Below, piece after piece: positions 34,994-45,144 of a stretch of 64,000 nt of DNA. The stretch is from Hordeum vulgare subsp. vulgare (Eukaryota; Streptophyta; Magnoliopsida; Poales; Poaceae): positions 342,157,948 through 342,221,947 of the forward strand of contig NC_058523.1 of NCBI RefSeq assembly GCF_904849725.1, read 5' to 3'. Both the position numbers and the translations under genes were made by a program. The notes under the pieces were generated by a model. That model worked only from the letters and a program-made list of their open reading frames with translations, did no database searches and had not been told where the DNA came from. Each line of letters starts with the position of its first letter. The stretch's first letter is position 1.

Positions 34994-35914
34994 CGTTTTC
35001 GGTATAGTTGAGTTATAGGTGCTGGTGACCGAAGTTTTGTTCGGAGTCTCGGTTGAGATCATGGACGTCACGAGGGTTCCTGGAATGGTCCGGAAACGAA
35101 GATTGATATATACGATTGTTTCATTTGGCTTCCGAAAAGATTTCGGGCATTACTGGGAGTGTAACGGGAGTGACGAATGGGTCCCGTGTTTTTATCGGGA
35201 GGGGCCACCCACCCGGGAGAGAACCTAATAGTCCCATGGGTGGTGCACCTGCCCTTTGTGGGCTGGTGAGGCCAGCCCAATAGGACTATTTTGGCCAAGG
35301 GAAAAAATCAAAGGAGAAAGAAAAAAAAGGAGGTGGGAAGGAAGGAAGGGACTCCACCTTCCAAACTGAATTGGAGTAGGAGTCCCTCCTCCTCCCTTCG
35401 GCCGACGCCCTTGGGGCTCCCTTGAGCCTCAAGACTAACCCCTCCCCTCCTCCTATATATACTAGAGGTTTTAGGGTTTTTGAGACACAACTTTGCCACG
35501 TGCAACCCTAAACCTCTACTTCGTAGTTCTTCCTCTAGATCGATTTTGTGCGGAGCTCAGGAGGAGCCCTACAGGAATTGACCATAACCATCACCGGCGC
35601 ACCGTCACGCTGCAGGAGAACTCATCTACTTCCCCGTCTCTCTTGCTGGATCAAGAAGGTGGGGATCGTCATTGAGCTATACGTGTGCTAAACGCGGAGG
35701 TGCCATCCGTTCGGTACTAGATCGGGACGGATCGTGGGAGGACGGTGATTTGAATCACGAAGCTGTTCCACTACATCAACCGCGTTTCTTTACGCTTCCC
35801 ACTTAGCGATCTACAAGGGTATGCGGATCCGATCTCCCTCTCGTAGATGAACATCACTATGATAGGTCTTCGTGTGCGTAGGAATTTTTTTGTTTCCCAT
35901 GCGACGTTCCCCAA
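34994..35914 (+). repeat. Copia LTR3, 5'-truncated
   Basis: Right half of the same LTR family, starting cgttttcggtatag (compare 33543). It retains the TATA region (35453-35460) and runs to cgacgttccccaa, two bases (CA) short of the normal LTR end. The following base starts an unrelated minus-strand LTR. Confidence 0.83.
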
Positions 35915-36739
35915 TGGAGAGGTGGCGCCGAGAGCGGAACTAGCAATCAACAACGGCAAGGTCGTTTACCCAGGTTCGGGCCGCTTGATGCGTAAAATCC
36001 TACTCCTGCTTAGTTTGTTTTGGGTGCTTACTATATGGTGATTTGCTACAGTAACTTAGCTGGTGATTAGGGAGTATCAAATCCCAAAAAGTCTAACCCC
36101 TCGAGAACGAGCCTTGGGCCTCCTTTTATAGGCAAAGGGGTCACCAACAGTGTGCTCACGGGTTGCATAGTGAACAGGGTTCACCGCTCATCTTCTACGT
36201 TGGTGTCACGGGTAGTAAATTCCTTGTCTAACCCCTGACCTGCAGCGAGGTGGTCGCGACTCGTACCCAGGTTGATCAACACATGGGTCTTGTGCTGCCG
36301 CATGAAGGATGTGTTGGAGCGGTTGGACTATGGTGGAAACAGGGGTGGACAGCTGGCGAGCGAAAGGACCTTGCTGGTCTGGTGTCCCTGTCGGAGGACC
36401 TGATTATCTTCCCGGCAAGGAGGGTTTGTCGGGGGCTTGAACGTCTTCCCAGCAAGGAGGGCTTGTCGGGGCCTTGCCAGTCTTTACGAGTCTTCCCGGC
36501 AAGGAGGGCTTGTTGGGGTCTTGCGAATCTTCCCAGCAAGGAGGGCTTGTCGGGGCCTTGTATCTGGAGCTCTTGTACTTTATGCCCTCGAAGAGGGGGG
36601 CGTGGCCTCGGTGGGTCTTGGTTTATCTTCCTGCTAGTCTTCCTCGTGCGCTGCTGCCAGGGGCGTTGCCGGTGCCCGTGCATAAGTCTAGGGAACAAGG
36701 GACCCGAGTCTCTAGTGCACCGATATTCGGTGTATGTGA
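35915..36739 (-). repeat. Fragment of a Gypsy-type LTR (minus strand), with minisatellite
   Basis: On the minus strand it reads towards an LTR end with features common in Triticeae Gypsy LTRs: a gcccgaacctgggtaaa block near 35965-35985 and an end in ...cctctcca at 35915. It contains four units of a tandem repeat (36408-36563). The left edge abuts truncated Copia LTR3, and the right edge joins another LTR fragment near 36740. No coding capacity; long open frames here are repeat artefacts. Family not recognised. Confidence 0.5.
36408..36563. repeat. Minisatellite, four units of about 37-47 bp
   Basis: Units start with cttccc(a/g)gcaaggaggg at 36408, 36445, 36492 and 36529. Three share 37-bp spacing; one is stretched to 47 bp. 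Confidence 0.85.
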
Positions 36740-36930
36740 ACTTCGTTTTGTCCAATATTCCTGAAAAGCCAAAAACATACAGAAAACAAAAACTGGTACT
36801 TGCCACCTTGTTAATAGGTTAGTGCTCAAAAACAATATAAATCAGCAAGTAAATGCTTGAAAAGTATCCTAGATTGATAATATAATATCATGGAACAATA
36901 AAAAATTATAGATACGTTGGAGATGTATCA
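36740..36930 (-). repeat. 5' end fragment of a Gypsy LTR (minus strand)
   Basis: Read on the minus strand from 36930 it begins TGATACATCTCCAACG and matches the first 190 bases of the tgatacgtctcc-type Gypsy LTRs. It is then replaced by other sequence. It is probably a truncation product; the left boundary is approximate. Confidence 0.65.
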
Positions 36931-38157
36931 GTAGACCTTTCCAAATCCATGGTACGATAGATAAACCAGCCAAACATACAAATCGGAAGTGTTGGGGTAT
37001 CAAACAAGCAGGAAGGACTTTGGTTAAAATCCCTCGGAAGGACCAACCTCGTAGTGAGGACAAAAATGAACTACCCAAGCCGCGTAATGGAGGCCAAAAA
37101 CAATTCCCTCTAGAGGTTAAGGATGTGAATATGACCCACATCACTCACATCTTCAAGAAGAAGAGGAAGAGAGCACTTCACGATGTCTACGCCTTAGGGC
37201 CAGTGGCACCGACGTACATTCCATGGTCGGCTCACCTGCTCACCTTTAATAGGTAGGAACACATGACCAGTATCCATCAGGTAGGATTGATGGCTTTGGT
37301 CCTTGACCTCATAGTAGCAGCCTAAATCTGATATACGCCGCTACAATTAGAAAAATGAGAATCGATTCGTCAAGAAGCAAGTCTAGTAATACCACATTCA
37401 AAGGTGCAATACCTGGCGTACACGCACAATGCTCACATACTATTACCCTTGAGGTAGTCTTTGGCTCTCGTGAAAACTTAAGTAGGGAGGACTTGATATT
37501 TGATATTGTCCTGTTTCGCATCGGTTATCACGATTTCTAGGGTGGGCTGCCTTCTCCAAATTCAACATCATCCCGCATTATGCCTATTTAAAGCATAAGA
37601 GGTCGGGACTAAACACTACAAGAATTGGGCATTTTGTCGTCAGACTGCTACAGACGGCAAAGGCAGAATTATTGACGGCAAAATATGTCGTTTTCATCTA
37701 TCATTTTTTTTACACGCGGCAAAATATGTCTTTTCCATCTGCCCTTTTTTGCCGTTAGCAGCTGACGACAAAAGTGGTATCTGTCGTCTATAATGATGAA
37801 AAGCTGACGACAAAGATCTTCACACACGGCAAATGACCCAATTCCAGTACTAAAAGGGGGTTATCACAATTAATGGTAACATTGAACGCTCCCTCCAAAC
37901 ACAGGAGCAGACTGCTGCTTTCGAAGTCGAGGTCCAAGCACCCGAGTAGGCATCTAAAAATCTCACCTAGCTAAATGTTCAGGTTTCTTCCAAGATCACC
38001 TGAGGTGTTTTTCCGTTTCAGCACAAATTACAATGACATCCTAAATAGGGATGCATGTTGTGCAGCTCTCCCCATATAATCTTGCACTATGTACCTCGAG
38101 TACATAACTTTACTCTCAAGATCGCATGGGAGACCAACGAGTAGAAAATATGGGCAC
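36931..38157 (+). pseudogene. Remnant of another Gypsy, gag-protease region
   Basis: Plus-strand translation shows a degraded segment found just before and within the protease of a Gypsy lineage with long retropepsin linkers. Readable parts are FPLEVKDVNMTHITHIFKKK, VAPTYIPWSAH, TTFKGAIPGV, ITLEVVFGS and LIFDIV, then GVITINGNIERS after a MITE insertion (37614-37852). Many stops are present, and the catalytic Asp block itself is lost near 37300-37360. From about 37930 to 38157 I recognise nothing. It does not belong to the Athila-like elements elsewhere in the window. Confidence 0.65.
37614..37852. mobile_element. 239-bp CACTA-like MITE, TSD aaa
   Basis: It begins CACTACAAGAATTGGG and ends with the imperfect inverse CCCAATTCCAGTACTA, about 12 of 16 matching. 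The three bases aaa flank it at 37611-37613 and 37853-37855. Removing it rejoins the Gypsy protease-region reading frame around GVITING. Internal sequence has repeated gacggcaaa / gacgacaaa motifs. No coding capacity. 3-bp duplication and CACTA ends are the hallmarks of the CACTA superfamily. Confidence 0.75.
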
Positions 38158-38286
38158 TGCTGGGGATAAAACCCATAGGATGACCCTCCAGGAAGACGAC
38201 CAAGCTATCAAGGCAAAAACTCAAGTGGCATGGTTGCAGGAAAGAGCCAAGAAAAGCCCAGAAGCCCAATACCGAGGAGGCAACTC
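38158..38286 (+). repeat. Probable start of a short Gypsy LTR (split; resumes at 63411)
   Basis: TGCTGGGGATAAAACCC at 38158 looks like an LTR start. The sequence is interrupted at 38286 by the large LARD (TSD aactc) and continues at 63411-63825, where it ends before a PBS. Joined length would be about 544 bp. The exact start is an inference. Confidence 0.4.
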
Positions 38287-38583
38287 TGTAACAACCCGGA
38301 ACCGACGCTCCAGAAGATTCCCCTTTTATTTTGTTGATGCCATGTGATTACTTGGTTGTCGCTTTCATCATCGCATCATTCATATTCCATTGGCACTCCC
38401 TTGTTGTCTGTTTTCAAAGCTTACATCTGTTATTAGTTGCTGGTTCACTCCGTTTACGTCGTTGACATTTCGGGACCAACCACACACGCACGCACGGAAC
38501 ATCATTTTTTTAAAGTGTGTATAAATCTTTCTTGGATTGCGTTGAAACTTGGCTACGGTCTTATTTTAATGTAGGTAGGCCGC

Positions 38584-40131
38584 TGCTACTGCGACAACCG
38601 ACCTTCCATGACAACGGCGCCAGGAATCCTGCTGCTATGGGCTACGCCTATAGGGACTTCCTTGGCAAATATGCAAAGGATTTCCCCGCGGCCTTGGAGC
38701 CTTGCGTTGGTGTTACCTTGAAGAGAAAAGGGTGATGTAGGACAGCGGCGGTAAGTATTTCCCTCAGTTTTGAGAACCAAGGTATCGATCTAGTGGGAGG
38801 ATCGCGTCAAGTCACAAGTACCTGCACAAACACAAAGAGCTTGCACCCAACGCTATGAAGGGGTTGTCAATCCCTTATAGATTGTTTGCAAAGTGAGAAC
38901 TGAAAGCAAAAAGTAAACAAAGCAAAGTAAAAGTGAAAGTGGAGACGATAGTTGTGAATAGACCCGGGGGCCGTAGTGTTCACTAGTGGCTTCTCTCATG
39001 AAAGCAAGTAGACGGTGGGTGAACGAATTACTGTCGAGCAATTGATAGAACAGCGCAAAGTCGTGACGTTATCTATGGCAATGATTGTATCTATAGGCAT
39101 CACGTCCAAAACAAGTAGACCGATACTTTCTGCATATACTACTATTACTCCACACGTCGACCGCTATCCAGCATGCATCTAGTGTCTTAAGTCCAAAAGA
39201 ATAGAGTAACGCCTTAAGAAAGATGACATGATGTAGATGAACAATCTCAAATTTATTATGAAAGCCCATCTTGTTACCCTTGATGGCAACAACATGATGC
39301 GTGCCTTGCTGCCCCTTCTGTCACTGGGAACGGTCACCACACAGTATGAACCCAAAACCAAGCACTTCTCCCATTGCAAGAATCATAGATCTAGTTGGCC
39401 AAACAAAACCCAAGACTCGGAGAGAGTTACAAGGATATCAAACCATGCATATAAGAAATTAGCAAAGACTCAAATATAATTCATAGATAATTTGATCACA
39501 AATCCACAATTCATCGGATCTCGACAAACACATCGCCAAAGAGGATTACATCGGATAGATCTCCATGAAGATCATGGAGAACTTTGTATTGAAGATCCAA
39601 GAGAGAGTGGAGAGCCGATGATGTTGATGTAGAAGCCCTCCAACTCCAAAGTCCCCTCCGGCACGGCACCGGGAAGGGTCTCCACATGAGATCTCGCGGA
39701 AACGGAATCTTTCAGCGGCGGAAAAGTATTTTCGTGGATGCCCTGATTTTTTCTGCGGTTTTAGGGAATTTATAGGCCAAAGAGCTAGGGCAGGGGAGCG
39801 CCAGGGAGGCCACAAGCCTGGTTGCCGCGGGCCCCCCTGGCCGCAGCAACAGGGCTTGTGGGCTCCCTGTGGGCCGCCTGCCTTGGCCCTCAAGCCTCCC
39901 GATCTTCTTCTGTTATGGAAAAATTTATTTCGGGGATTTTATTCCGTTTGGACTCCATTCCAAAATCAGATCTGAAAAGAGTCAAAAACACAGAAAAAAC
40001 AGGAACTAGCACTTGGCACTGAATTAATAAGTTAGTCCCAAAAAAGATATAAAAGGTATATAAAACATCCAAAGTTGACAAGATAACAGCGTGAAACCAT
40101 CAAAAATTATAGATACGTTTGAGACGTATCA
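38584..40131 (-). mobile_element. Solo Gypsy LTR, TSD gccgc
   Basis: A 1548-bp LTR on the minus strand, TGATACGTCTCAAACG at 40131 to ...GCAGTAGCA at 38584. The same five bases gccgc flank both sides (38579-38583, 40132-40136). It is the family of the gag-protease Gypsy at 13406-21366, matching in length and sequence order. A single LTR with intact duplication implies LTR-LTR recombination removed the body. Confidence 0.9.
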
Positions 40132-41299
40132 GCCGCCTACCAAATTTCACCAAGATCGGAGTTCGTTTGATACCCGAACTGTTGAACATATAGCGGCACT
40201 ATAACCGGTCAGACATGAGACGTTTCGGTATTTTAAACTATGTCGCCGAGTTGCCCGTTTTCCCTCTGATCTCCGCCTTGCCTCTCTCCACAGTGCATCG
40301 TTCCGCTCTATCTTGCTCGAAACTTCTCCCAGATCCGAACCCGGTGGTCATGACCGTTGGATCCGGATCAACCCCGTAATACCCTAAATCGACATTGGTT
40401 TTTGAATATAAACCCTCTAACCTATTTTACCATGACCGTTCGATTTAGATCGGAGGGCCAATTAGACCCGATTTAGAAAATAGTTGCAATCTATACATGA
40501 AACAAGTCCAATCCTACCCTAACCCTAGCTACCCAATGCTCCCTCCTGATAGCGCCACCACCCGACCTAGTTTTCCCCATCAGGCCAACCCGCAATCGTC
40601 TCCTCCCTCATCCTGATCGCGAGCCAGCCCGAGCTCCTCTGCTCGTGCCCCTGCCGCCATTGATCTCGCCCACATTAGCCCCGCCTCACCGGCGACCAGC
40701 TCGACCACCAGGAGTGCCGCTCACACCGTGCGGCTGCCGCAACGGCCCCGCCCTCGTACCCCAGCCCACCATCGGCAGCAGGAGCCTCGATCCCGCCATG
40801 GCCTCGAGCTGCTTCCATGTGTGCCTCCCACCGGAGCTGCTGCTGGCTGTTGCCTGCCGTCCCGCCCCTGCAGCAGCCCTGGCGCCCCTCCCGCGCTTAT
40901 CTCCGCAGCGCCGTGCTCCCGCCCCTGTCATTGGACCTCTCCTCCTTGCTGCTCGCCTAAAGCCGTTGCCTTGTCCGACAGCACCAGCCCCGCCTCCACG
41001 TCGTCCTCCCTATGTACCTCGCTGCCTCACACTGGCTGGCAACCAGAGGGCCGCCGATCGCGTCGACCCGGCTCGCCCTCGCCCTGCTCCATCTTGCTGC
41101 TGAAGGAGCAATGATCCAACGTCGTTCCTCTGCCCGCCTGAGTCCAGCAGTAGTTGGATAGTGTGTCGTAAGTGTGATCTGTGTAGCTCTCGCTTCGATC
41201 CAGTTGGACTGGGTCGACTACATCGTCCCTGTTGCTGTAGGTTTGGCCGAGTCCAGTTGCCATGAGCAGCGGCGCCACCAAGGGCATGTGCTGCTTCAC

Positions 41300-41513
41300 G
41301 AGGCTGCACCACCGCCTCGGGCCATGTCTGGACCTGAAGGCTGGGCACACTGGCCGACACGGCACGACCCATCTACATTTTTTATCTTTTATTTACATAT
41401 TTTTTTTATATATATATAACATATAAAATAGCCCAATCGACTAAAATCAGCCCAGAAATACCTAAAAGAGGCCTAAAATCGTGCTTAGCGTGCCGACGGA
41501 CCGGCCCGTTTAG
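41300..41513 (-). mobile_element. Truncated hAT-type MITE copy
   Basis: Inverse of the middle of the element at 44718-45144, including the agcacgattt / gggctgattttag blocks and the AT-rich centre. Both terminal inverted repeats are missing. It sits where the 5' LTR has lost about 1 kb compared with the 3' LTR (60765-61805). Confidence 0.75.
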
Positions 41514-41785
41514 CTCCCAACATTGCCATGAAAACCTATAACATTCCCACAACCCAGGAAACGACTGTTTCGCTATGTTACCGCTTGCGCAGCCTTTTGA
41601 TAGTGTTGCTAGTTGTAGGTGTTGTTCCTTCCATGTAAAAATATGGGTTCCTTGTTATCTCATCGTATTGTTGCTAATTAATTTGCTTCAAAACAAGAAA
41701 TAGTGGGGAGCTTTTGGTCAAGTGTTGGAAGGGACTCCCATCCCAGAGTGTGAAAGCTCTCGGGAGAAGGGAATCAATGCACCTA

Positions 41786-41945
41786 CTCCCTCCGTTTCTA
41801 AATATAAGTCTTTTAAGATATTTTATTATGAGTCTACATACGGAGCAAAATGAATGAATCTACACTCTAAAATATGTCTATGTACATCTGTATGTAGTCC
41901 ACTAATAAAACCTCTTTAAAGACTTATATTTAGGAATGGAGGGAG
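41786..41945. mobile_element. 160-bp Stowaway MITE, TSD TA
   Basis: Terminal inverted repeats CTCCCTCCGTTTCTAAATAT / ATATTTAGGAATGGAGGGAG, flanked by TA at 41784-41785 and 41946-41947. The LARD 3' LTR has the empty site (gcacctatatacttgg at 61984-61999), proving insertion after the LARD arrived. Stowaway elements are mobilised by mariner transposases. Confidence 0.95.
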
Positions 41946-43357
41946 TATATACTTGGTAAAAGGTGGAAGGTCTGGCCTTCTAGCCTGGTGTTTTGTTCCA
42001 TCTTTGCCGCCTTATTTTAGACTACCGGTGTTATGTACCATAAATGAGCTCTCCTCACATGCTTGGGGGTTGTTATGGGGACCCCCTAGATTTTTGTTTT
42101 GGGATAAAACTCGTCTCGCAAGGCCCAACATTGGTACTACATTTTCCCAAAGTAATAATACCGAACACCGCTAAAGCATAGGGCATCATGAAACCGAGGA
42201 GTAATTTAACATAATACAGGGGGGCCAGTGTTGCTGGTGTTGGTACAAAACATAGCCACTTGCAGGGCCACCCGGGATAACTCGGGGGGATTTCTATCCG
42301 GCCACCATACGTAGTGCTTATTCGTCATGTCCTGAGAACGAGATACGCAGCTCCTATCGGGATCGTCAACATGTTGGGTGGCCTTGCTGTACTTGTTTTA
42401 CCTTTATCGAGCGTCTTCTGCAAGGGATTCCGAGGATGCTTTATGCTATCTCGAGGTTGAGGTTTTCGAATAGGAACCCGAGGAGATCACGGGTTTTCCC
42501 TGATCGGGGTCATTCCGGCACAGTGTCTGGTACTTTGTGATGGACTAGTTGGAGCAACCATGTGGGGCTAAATCTTTTGGAAAGTCGTGCCCGCTGTTAT
42601 GTGGCAAACTTGGAAACTTTGTGTAATATCCGGTTCTAGATAACTTGACGTAAACTTAATTAAAACTTGCCAACTGTGTGAGTAACCTTGACTGTCTCTT
42701 CTGATGAGTTCTGCATCCGGAAGAGGACGCGATGGGGTTATGTCTGACGTAAGTAGGTGTTTAGGATAATTCATTTGATGATCATTAGATCACATCCGCC
42801 ATGTGTAGATCACCACCCTCTTTATTCTTTTACTCGTAAGTTAGCCACCTCAAATAAATGCTTAGTCGCTTGCTGCAACCTCACCACTTAACCATACCTC
42901 GCCCATTAAGCTTTGCTAGTCTTGATACCTTTGGAAATGAGATTGCTGAGTCCCCTGTGGCTCACAGATTACTACAAAAACAGTTGCAAGTATAAGTAAA
43001 GCAATACTTTGTCGTAGCGTGATGATTGTTATATTTGGCGTTTCTTCTTCTTCTTCATCGATCTACGATGGGTTCCAGGCCGACAGCCTGGGATAGCAAC
43101 GATGGACGTCGCTCTCTTGTCGTTTGTTTTCGTCCGTAGTCGGATCCTGCTCTTCTACATGATGATTGATTATATTGTTGTATTGCGATGTTCATGTTGT
43201 AGCTTCTGGAGAGCGTAAGCCAATTCCATATACTCGTCTCTTCTGTACATGTACTTGTAATGATATCCATTCTTGCGAAACGACGAGATGCGCTTATATC
43301 CCTGTTGAGGCCCTCGTGCCAAGATAAGGATAGGATCGCATCTTGGACGTCACAAGT

Positions 43358-43369
43358 TGGTACCAGAGC
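43358..43369 (+). other. PBS of the LARD (initiator-Met tRNA type)
   Basis: tggtaccagagc, one mismatch from the usual tggtatcagagc, three bases after the LTR end. Confidence 0.8.
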
Positions 43370-44717
43370 AGTACCGACGTAGGAGCCCCCTTGATTGATC
43401 GAACTTGACCGAGTCGAGTCTAGTGAAAAATCTACTTTGAGTCTACTTATTTATCGGAGAGTAGGATTCTTTTTCCTCCTCTTCTATGCTCTAGCGAGGA
43501 ATCTTGACGTAAGAATTTTCAGTCTATTCCTCGTCTCACTCATAATTTTTTTAGGATCACATGGGTATTTTGGAATTTATATGATGTCGATGTGATGAAG
43601 TTCTGTCTTGGTGCCTCCTGTGTGGCTTGATTACTTCGAGGGAGTTGAGCTCCAGGGGATTCTTGAGCATATTGTTATTGTTCAGATTTCTTAATATCTC
43701 ACGACGGAGGATGTTCGAAATTGCTTCAATACTAGTAGTGGCGAGATAAGCCCAGCATCCCTAGTACTGGTGCAGAGAGTTGGGGGGTACTGCCATACTT
43801 AGTATTGTTGAGTTCTTGATGGTCCAAGATAGATGAACTTGCGGATCATCTCGCTTGTGTTTTGAAAAGTTGCAGGAAAGGTGTAGATGATTACACTGAG
43901 TATGTTCCCGGACCCGCAACCGAATTCACAATCAAGAAAGTTTTCGGAAGTTCTTAGGTGGGAATTCAAGTAGTTACCTATAGGATTATCTTCCAATAGA
44001 TGCATGATGTGAGGTCGGGATTCGACATCTAGTGGGTTCGTTTGTTCACGGTCGTTTTCACAGAGGACAGTCTCGATATAAGTCAACAGATATGCTTCGT
44101 CAAGCCTTGTAGTTCGCTATGCCTAGGGAGCATATTCGAGCGTCATTTCAGTATGACAATCCAATGTACGATCGAGCCCGTGTGAACCTTACCAGGACAA
44201 TATCGGACGAAATCTGTTTCATAAATTTGTTCTGGCTTCTTTAGTAAGCCTCATCCTTTTTTGTGCTGGAGTATGGTAATTCGAGTTGCTTTGATGTAAA
44301 TCGGTGATTTCATATATTTTCTGAGTGGTGTTCTCATATTTTCATGGGAATGCCAATTCTTTCGCTCAATCAAATTGTCTTATCAATTCTTTTCAACCAG
44401 AGTTGTCACGTCAATTCTGTCAACCAGTGTGCTTCTCTTCAAGTGAATTCAATCTTCTCCAATATTTACTAGATCAATCCCTCATTTCTTCCGAAGTTCT
44501 TCTCATATGTCCCAAGTTTTCTTTGTTTTTCCCACCCTCCCGCCCTTTTCTTCAATGATTAGATTATCATCCTAGTGCCTTTCTTTTCATTGTTGCTTCT
44601 GCTATCTCTTCGTTCGTATTGTATCCGGTGATAGATTGTGAGGATTCTCATGAGTTTTCAATTCATTATTCTTCATTCTTGTTTTCTTCTCCCGTGGATT
44701 AATTCAATCTTTTGGTG

Positions 44718-44916
44718 CATACCTGGCCAAACGGGCTGGCCCGGCCCGGCACGACCGCCCAGGCACCAATATTAGTCGGGTCGTGCCGTGCCGGCCCATG
44801 TGCGCAGCCTCCCTGCCCAGGCTAAACAGGCTGGCCCGTCGGCACGCTAAGCACGATTTTGGTCCTCTTTTAGGTAGTTTTGGGCTGATTTTAGCCTATT
44901 GGGGTATTTTGTATGT

Positions 44917-44949
<33 letters not shown>

Positions 44950-45144
44950 AAATAAAAAATAAAAAATGTAAACAGGCCATGTCGTGCCGGCCCGCGTGCC
45001 CAGCCTTCAGGCCTAGACACGGTTAGAGGCGGGCTGCGTGCGTGGCACGGTCCTGTTTAAGTCATGTCGTCCCCGGCCCATGGCATGCCGTGCCGGCGGG
45101 CTCACGGGTCGGCTTGTTTAGCCCGGCCCGTTTGGCCAGCTATG
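44718..45144. mobile_element. 427-bp hAT-type non-autonomous element, TSD ttttggtg
   Basis: Ends CATACCTGGCCAAACGGGC and its inverse with one mismatch. The identical 8-bp duplication ttttggtg flanks it at 44710-44717 and 45145-45152. An 8-bp duplication and CA ends point to the hAT superfamily. It is GC-rich in the arms, with a TA/TG microsatellite (about 44922-44949) in the centre. No transposase frame. A truncated relative lies at 41300-41513. Confidence 0.85.

Larger units (their letters stand above)
38287..43354 (+). repeat. 5' LTR of the LARD (with nested elements)
   Basis: It starts tgtaacaacccggaaccg and ends ggacgtcaca before the PBS. It contains a solo Gypsy LTR (38584-40131), a truncated hAT-type MITE (41300-41513) and a Stowaway MITE (41786-41945). 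Relative to the 3' LTR it has lost about 1 kb around 41300. Its GC-rich 40520-41110 part gives long accidental frames on both strands. Confidence 0.83.

Noticed and set aside
36408..36563. CRISPR-like direct repeats
   Set aside because: Plant nuclear context, only four units, unequal spacing without unique spacers: an ordinary minisatellite.
36250..36822. 190-codon frame with repeated Gly-Leu-Ser units
   Set aside because: It follows the minisatellite in an LTR fragment; frames on both strands are open for the same reason and there is no domain.
37020..37256. 78-codon frame rich in Lys as a host gene
   Set aside because: Its wording (THIFKKKRKRALHDVYALGPVAPTYIPW) is the gag-protease linker of a Gypsy lineage, followed by further matching fragments.
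40645..41372. Long GC-rich open frames on both strands that look like a host gene exon
   Set aside because: The stretch is part of the LARD 5' LTR and recurs with indels at 48163-48509 and 60424-60720 in the 3' LTR. The frames are not conserved between the two copies.
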